DNA of 64,000 nt, from the NCBI GenBank assembly GCA_019240115.1, contig JAFAYV010000031.1, forward strand, positions 29,787-93,786, in the 5' to 3' direction. The position numbers and the translations under genes are program-made. This document shows positions 60,355-64,000 of this stretch, one piece after another. The notes under the pieces were generated by a model. The model was not told the DNA's origin. It worked only from the letters and a program-made list of their open reading frames with translations, and searched no databases. Positions within the stretch are counted from its first letter, which is position 1, and every line of letters begins with the position of its first letter. Origin of the DNA: Solirubrobacterales bacterium (GTDB lineage Bacteria > Actinomycetota > Thermoleophilia > Solirubrobacterales > Solirubrobacteraceae).

Positions 60355-60800
60355 GCGCACCGGCGCCTGTCAGGCCGCCACCAGGCCCGGGGCGATCGCG
60401 GGCGACCTGACCCTCGTCTTGCCTTGGTGCAGGGCCGCAGATCGCTGCAGAATGGCTCTCGCGCCCACCGGCGGCCCCGGGGGCCCGTTGAGGCTCGCTC
60501 AGGCGCCCGGTGGCCGGTCGCTGGCGGAGGGCCGCAGATCGCCGCAGGATCGCCCACACCGGCGAGTTGGCCCCAGCACGCGTGCGCCACAACTTTGGGA
60601 TTACGACGGTCGACCGGCCATCGCTCCGAGGACTGCCGGGCCCGTGGGAGCGGTCGCCCCTGCGGATTTTCATCCGATCCTGCTGGGCGCGCCAGCGGCC
60701 ATCCGCACTTATTGGCGGTCCCCCCGGGCGCGCCACTCCCGGGGCGGCCACTCCCCGGCGCGCCACCCCCTGGCGTGCCCCCCGCGGCCACCAGCCGCCG
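60355..60800. other. 446-base region with no convincing gene
   Basis: It contains an imperfect direct repeat (GGGCCGCAGATCGC at about 60432 and 60530) and C/G-rich low-complexity sequence near 60715-60790 (CGCGCCAC and GGCCAC units). Open frames here have only shadow-type composition. Confidence 0.5.
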
Positions 60801-61376
60801 CTACCGGTGGACGGCGGCGAGCAGCGCGGCGTAGGAGCGCACGAGCGCCGCGCGCTCCTCGGCGATCAGGGGGCTCGTGGGGGCGCACCCCTCGCGCACC
60901 CAGCGGTCCGAGAGGTCCATCGCCGCAACGCGCTGCTCCGCCGCCGGGCGCACCGCCTCCGGCGCCACGTCGTACACGTAGGCATACAGCGCGGCGAGCG
61001 CGTCGATGAGGGGTGCGGCCGCCGCGCCGCCGTGCTGGCGGGCACGATGCAGCCGCCACCACTCCACCTCGAGGCCAGCCGCGACGCCGGGGTGCAAGCG
61101 CTCGTCGTGCCTCGCCCGCACGAGCTCGTAGAAGCGGCGCATCGTTTCCCGTGCGCCGTCGGGATCGTTGTCGATCGGGGCCCACTGGCGATTGGCGCGC
61201 ATCACCAGCCATGCGCCCGACAGCGTCGCGGGCCACGGCAGCGCGACGGTGTGTCGGGTCAGGGCGATCGCCGCCCGCAGCAGCGCGAGCCACTCCCGGC
61301 GGTAGTAGGCGACCCACGCGCGGCACTCGAGCGCGCCCACGCGGCGGGGATCGAAGCTGCGCGGGCCGCGGTTCAT
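60801..61376 (-). CDS. Conserved hypothetical protein
   Basis: 191 residues from the ATG at 61376 (an ATG seven codons earlier is also possible). Helix-rich with many aromatic residues: VAYYRREWLALLRAAIALTR, WLVMRANRQWAPIDNDPDGA, FYELVRARHDERLHPGVAAG, LEVEWWRLHRARQH. It resembles small actinobacterial proteins of unknown function rather than any enzyme I can name. Downstream is the low-complexity region; upstream (61377-61469) is a short gap before the phosphoesterase gene on the same strand. Confidence 0.65.
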   Translation of the reverse strand: MNRGPRSFDPRRVGALECRAWVAYYRREWLALLRAAIALTRHTVALPWPATLSGAWLVMRANRQWAPIDNDPDGARETMRRFYELVRARHDERLHPGVAAGLEVEWWRLHRARQHGGAAAAPLIDALAALYAYVYDVAPEAVRPAAEQRVAAMDLSDRWVREGCAPTSPLIAEERAALVRSYAALLAAVHR

Positions 61377-61469
61377 CCAGGCGGCATCCTGGCGCATTGG
61401 ACCCTTGCCGGCGTGCGCCGGCCCTCGCGATCACGCTGATCTGCCTCGCGCCGCCGCCGCCCGCGGGCT

Positions 61470-62234
61470 CTACATCCCCTGAACGTGGGTGACCAGGCGC
61501 CCGTGCAGCAGGGCGTGGATGCCGAACCCCGGGGGCTCGGCGGCGAGCACGAAGTCGTCGGCCTCGAAGTCCAGGCGCAGCTGCCGGTAGGGGCTCGGCA
61601 CGACGCATACCGGGCGGCCGCTCAGCTCCGAGTGCAGCGCGCGGTGCAGGTGGCCGGCGGCGAGCGCCAGCACCTGGGGATGGCGCGCGAGCAGCGCGGC
61701 GAGCGCCGCCACCTCGGCAGCGGCGGGCGCGGTCGCGTCCCAGGGCCGCACGCCGGTGAGGACCGGAGGATGATGCATCGCCAGCAGGGTCGGAGCGTCG
61801 GGCGCCCGGGCGAGCGCGTCGGCGAGCCAGTCGAGCTGCTCGGCGTCGAGCCGGCCGCGGCCGGCGGTATCGCCGGGGATCGTCGTGTCGAGCGCGACCA
61901 GCCGCAGCGCGCCGAGATCGGCGGCATACCGGATCGGATCGGCCCCCTCGCCGCCCAGGGCAAACGCGGCCCGCATCGCGCCCCGGTCGTCGTGGTTGCC
62001 GGGCAGGACGTGCCACGGCACGCCGAGCCGCTGCAGCTGCTCGCGAACGACCGCGTACTGCTCCGCGGTCCCGGCGTCGGTGAGATCGCCGGTAACGACG
62101 AGGGCGTCGGGGCGATCGGGCATCCCAAGCAGCGCGTCCACGCACCCGCGCAGCGCCGCCGCGGCGCCCGGCGCGCCCCAGTCGGCGCCGATGTGGGCGT
62201 CGGTCAGCTGCGCGACGAGGAACGGCCGGGCCAT
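61470..62234 (-). CDS. Metallophosphoesterase (CpdA/icc-like)
   Basis: 254 residues. All calcineurin-type metal motifs are visible: LTDAHIGAD (motif 1), VVTGDLTDAG (2), LPGNHDDRG (3), AMHHPPVLTG (4) and LAAGHLHRAL (5). It is the layout of class III cyclic-nucleotide phosphodiesterases and related phosphatases. It starts 6 bases after the DUF1638 gene stop and so is likely in one operon with that gene and the ASKHA ATPase, which is an unusual partner set. Confidence 0.88.
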   Translation of the reverse strand: MARPFLVAQLTDAHIGADWGAPGAAAALRGCVDALLGMPDRPDALVVTGDLTDAGTAEQYAVVREQLQRLGVPWHVLPGNHDDRGAMRAAFALGGEGADPIRYAADLGALRLVALDTTIPGDTAGRGRLDAEQLDWLADALARAPDAPTLLAMHHPPVLTGVRPWDATAPAAAEVAALAALLARHPQVLALAAGHLHRALHSELSGRPVCVVPSPYRQLRLDFEADDFVLAAEPPGFGIHALLHGRLVTHVQGM

Positions 62235-62240
62235 CCCGGC

Positions 62241-62813
62241 TCAGCCCGCCGCGACCGCCGACAGCAGCCGCTCGAGCTCGCGCTCGAGCCCCGCCAGCCC
62301 CACGAACCGCTCGACGAGCGGCAGCCCGAGCACCTCGGCGGCCCGCTGCGCGCAGGCACGGGTGCCGTCCGTGGGACGCTGGGCGAGCCACACGACGCGC
62401 GTGTAGTGGCGGAAGTACTCCTCGCGCAGCTCCGGCCAGCGGTCGAGTCCGAGCTCGCGCCGGACGGTGTGCGCAAACGTGCGGGCGAGGAAGTCGGTCA
62501 ACAGGTAGGTGCCCGGCTCCTGCGCCAGCAGGGTGCGCGCCACCTCGGAGCCCGCGAGCACGTCGTAGCAGTGCTCGCCCGCCAGCCGCGGCAGCCCGAG
62601 CGCGTCGAGCGCTCCGCCGGTGCCGCAGTCGGCGTAGGCGAGGCAGACGACCTCGTGGCGCTCGCGCAGGTCAGCGACCACCCCGGGGATCCGCTCGGGA
62701 CGGTTGTGCAGCAGCGCGTCGACGGGGACGATCTCGACGTCCCAGGCGCGGCGTCGGGCGATCGAGCGCACGTCGAGCGCGAGCGCCCCGCAGGACACGA
62801 TCGCGGCCCTCAT
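62241..62813 (-). CDS. DUF1638 family protein
   Basis: 190 residues. Family features are ALALDVRSIARRRAWDVEIV, LLHNRPERIPGVVADLRERH, CLAYADCGTGGALDALGLPR, AGEHCYDVLAGSEVARTLLA and TYLLTDFLARTFAHTVRREL. The Cys residues and AYADCGTGG motif suggest metal or corrinoid chemistry. DUF1638 proteins are repeatedly found next to corrinoid methyltransferases and their reactivases, but their reaction is unknown. It overlaps the upstream ASKHA gene by 4 bases. Confidence 0.85.
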   Translation of the reverse strand: MRAAIVSCGALALDVRSIARRRAWDVEIVPVDALLHNRPERIPGVVADLRERHEVVCLAYADCGTGGALDALGLPRLAGEHCYDVLAGSEVARTLLAQEPGTYLLTDFLARTFAHTVRRELGLDRWPELREEYFRHYTRVVWLAQRPTDGTRACAQRAAEVLGLPLVERFVGLAGLERELERLLSAVAAG

Positions 62814-64000
62814 CCCGGGAACGCGAGCTGATCGATGAACAGGTCGTTGAAGTCGGTGCGCCCGGAGAGCTCGACGTAGCGGACCTCGCGGACGATCGAC
62901 GCGGCCTCGGCGCGCTCGCGCAGCGACAGGGCGGCGATCTTGGCGCCCTCGCCGGCGACGTTGCCCGCCGAGACGATCCGCGGCAGCGCGAGCTTGGGCA
63001 CGAGACCGATCCGCACCGCGCTGAGCGGCGTCAGATAGGCGCCGAAGCTCCCGGCGAGCAGCACCTGGGAGATCTCACGCGCCGGCACGCCGAGCTCGCG
63101 GAGCAAGATGTCCCAGCCGGTGGCGATCGAGGCCTTGGCGAACTGCAGCTCGCGGACATCGCGCTGGGAGAGGAACACGCTCGCCGCCGGATCGTCCTCG
63201 CCGGCCTGGCGCCAGTCCAGCACGAACACTCGCTCCTGGCCGATCCGCGTCAGCCGCCGCGACAGGGCCGGAAAGCGCAGCGCGGCCTCCTCGTCGGCGA
63301 TGAACCGGCCCGAGTGGTCGAGCAGCCCGCAGTGCACGAGCTCGGCGACGGCGTCCACGAGCCCCGACCCGCACATCCCGACCGCCTCGCGATCGCCGAT
63401 CACCTGCAGCGTGATCTCGTCCTCGGTGATCCGCACCCCCTCGATCGCGCCGTCGGCGGCGCGCATGCCGCAGCGGATCTGAGCGGCCTCGAACGCGGGG
63501 CCGGCGGGCGCCGCGGTCGCGAGCACGCGGTCGGCGTCGCCGAGCGCGATCTCGGAGTTCGTGCCGACGTCGATGAACAGCCGCAGCCGGCGGTCGCGGG
63601 TGAGGCCCGAGGCGAGCATCCCGGCGACGATGTCCCCGCCGACGTAGGCGCCGAGGGAGGGGAAGACGAACGCGGGCGCCCGCGGGTGCACGGCGACCCC
63701 GAACTCCGAGGCGCGGACCGCCGGGAGCGCGTGGGTGGCGACGACGAACGGGGCCATCGACAGCGGCTCGGGGTCGATCCCGAGCGCGAGCTGCATCATC
63801 GTCACGTTGCCGCAGACGGTGATCTCGTACACCTCGTGGGCGGCGACCTCGGCCTCGGCGAGCACCTCGGCGGTCAGCTGCGCCAGCGTCTCGTGGGCGC
63901 GCTCGCGCAGCGCGACGAGCGCCGTCGCGTCCATCATCGTCGCCGAGATCCGCGTGATGACGTCGGCGCCGTAGGGCTGCTGGCGGTTGAGCATCGAGCG
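62810..64000 (-). CDS. Corrinoid-activating ASKHA ATPase (RACo-like, DUF4445), C-terminal part
   Basis: The frame stays open past the right edge, so the N-terminus (probably a [2Fe-2S] ferredoxin domain) is missing. Visible motifs are SMLNRQQPYGADVITRISAT, EITVCGNVTMMQLALGIDPE, LGAYVGGDIVAGMLASGLTR, RLFIDVGTNSEIALGDADRV, VGMCGSGLVDAVAELVHCGL and QVLLAGSFGAYLTPLSAVRI. This is the actin-like fold of RACo/RamA-type reductive activators, which reduce inactive Co(II) corrinoid in methyltransferase systems using ATP. Corrinoid protein and methyltransferase genes are expected beyond the window. Confidence 0.88.
   Translation of the reverse strand, partial: RSMLNRQQPYGADVITRISATMMDATALVALRERAHETLAQLTAEVLAEAEVAAHEVYEITVCGNVTMMQLALGIDPEPLSMAPFVVATHALPAVRASEFGVAVHPRAPAFVFPSLGAYVGGDIVAGMLASGLTRDRRLRLFIDVGTNSEIALGDADRVLATAAPAGPAFEAAQIRCGMRAADGAIEGVRITEDEITLQVIGDREAVGMCGSGLVDAVAELVHCGLLDHSGRFIADEEAALRFPALSRRLTRIGQERVFVLDWRQAGEDDPAASVFLSQRDVRELQFAKASIATGWDILLRELGVPAREISQVLLAGSFGAYLTPLSAVRIGLVPKLALPRIVSAGNVAGEGAKIAALSLRERAEAASIVREVRYVELSGRTDFNDLFIDQLAFPG

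Noticed and set aside
60424..60834. Possible gene after the integrase remnant
   Set aside because: Sequence is low-complexity (Pro/Gly/Ala repeats such as PGAPLPGRPLPGAPPPG) with no domain or ribosome site; it follows from C-rich repeats.

Overview
The window is a stretch of a high-G+C chromosome (by eye roughly 70 %). GTG starts are frequent, genes are tightly coupled (many ATGA/GTGA/TGATG overlaps), and no phage or plasmid backbone is visible. A SigB/SigF-type sigma factor with GTTT-N14/15-GGGTA promoters, a caa3/bc respiratory cluster with a diheme cytochrome c, and a Glu/Leu/Phe/Val dehydrogenase suggest an actinobacterium. The gene content resembles Thermoleophilia/Solirubrobacterales, but that placement is inference from gene style and not a phylogeny.

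Layout. 0-12.3 kb is a stress/envelope region: the end of a flotillin-like protein, PRC-barrel proteins, a GH15 glucoamylase-like enzyme with an SDR dehydrogenase, small membrane proteins, an ECF sigma factor, two MscS/TM-helix channel-like proteins, a TetR-GAF-PP2C fusion and a Crp/Fnr regulator. 12.5-14.1 kb holds a small unknown gene, a frameshifted membrane-protein gene and a HAD hydrolase. 14.1-22.4 kb is one respiratory operon: cytochrome oxidase subunits II, I and III, a small membrane protein, diheme cytochrome c, Rieske protein, cytochrome b and CtaG. 22.7-29.4 kb (minus strand) carries a membrane-bound selenocysteine formate dehydrogenase (NrfD-type) with an upstream zinc alcohol/formaldehyde dehydrogenase. 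29.5-32.2 kb has small membrane proteins and a SigB/F-type sigma factor. 32.2-42.1 kb is a selenium/formate block: fdhD, then selD-selC(tRNA-Sec)-selA-selB on the minus strand, then a second, NAD-linked selenocysteine formate dehydrogenase whose large subunit is split into two genes in permuted order. 42.1-51.6 kb contains methyltransferases, regulators, a leucine-dehydrogenase-like enzyme, a serine-acetyltransferase-like enzyme with a repeat tail, a MetE-like protein, an MFS transporter and an acetyltransferase. 51.75-58.2 kb is a dimethylglycine/sarcosine-type demethylation operon (oxidative demethylase, EtfB, EtfA, membrane Fe-S oxidoreductase). 58.3-60.4 kb is a lower-G+C island with two secreted proteins and an integrase remnant. 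60.8-64 kb ends with a metallophosphoesterase, a DUF1638 protein and the end of a corrinoid-activating ASKHA-type ATPase.

How it fits together (inference): N-methyl groups are removed by the demethylase or by a corrinoid methyltransferase system that lies mostly beyond the right edge. The C1 units are oxidised via formaldehyde or folate to formate. Formate is then oxidised by two selenoenzymes, one feeding quinone (FdhA-FdhB-NrfD) and one feeding NAD (split FDH). Electrons leave through the bc-caa3 chain. The selenocysteine machinery lies between the two formate dehydrogenases.

The most unusual items are: the split and permuted selenocysteine formate dehydrogenase; two well-formed bacterial SECIS hairpins; a 23-bp tandem triplication at the selA/selB junction that creates two minicistrons; the TetR-GAF-PP2C fusion; and a striking number of minisatellites at gene ends. 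Two genes (12804-13233 and the 5' end of ctaC) look frameshifted by small indels in G/C runs, so sequence error should be considered.
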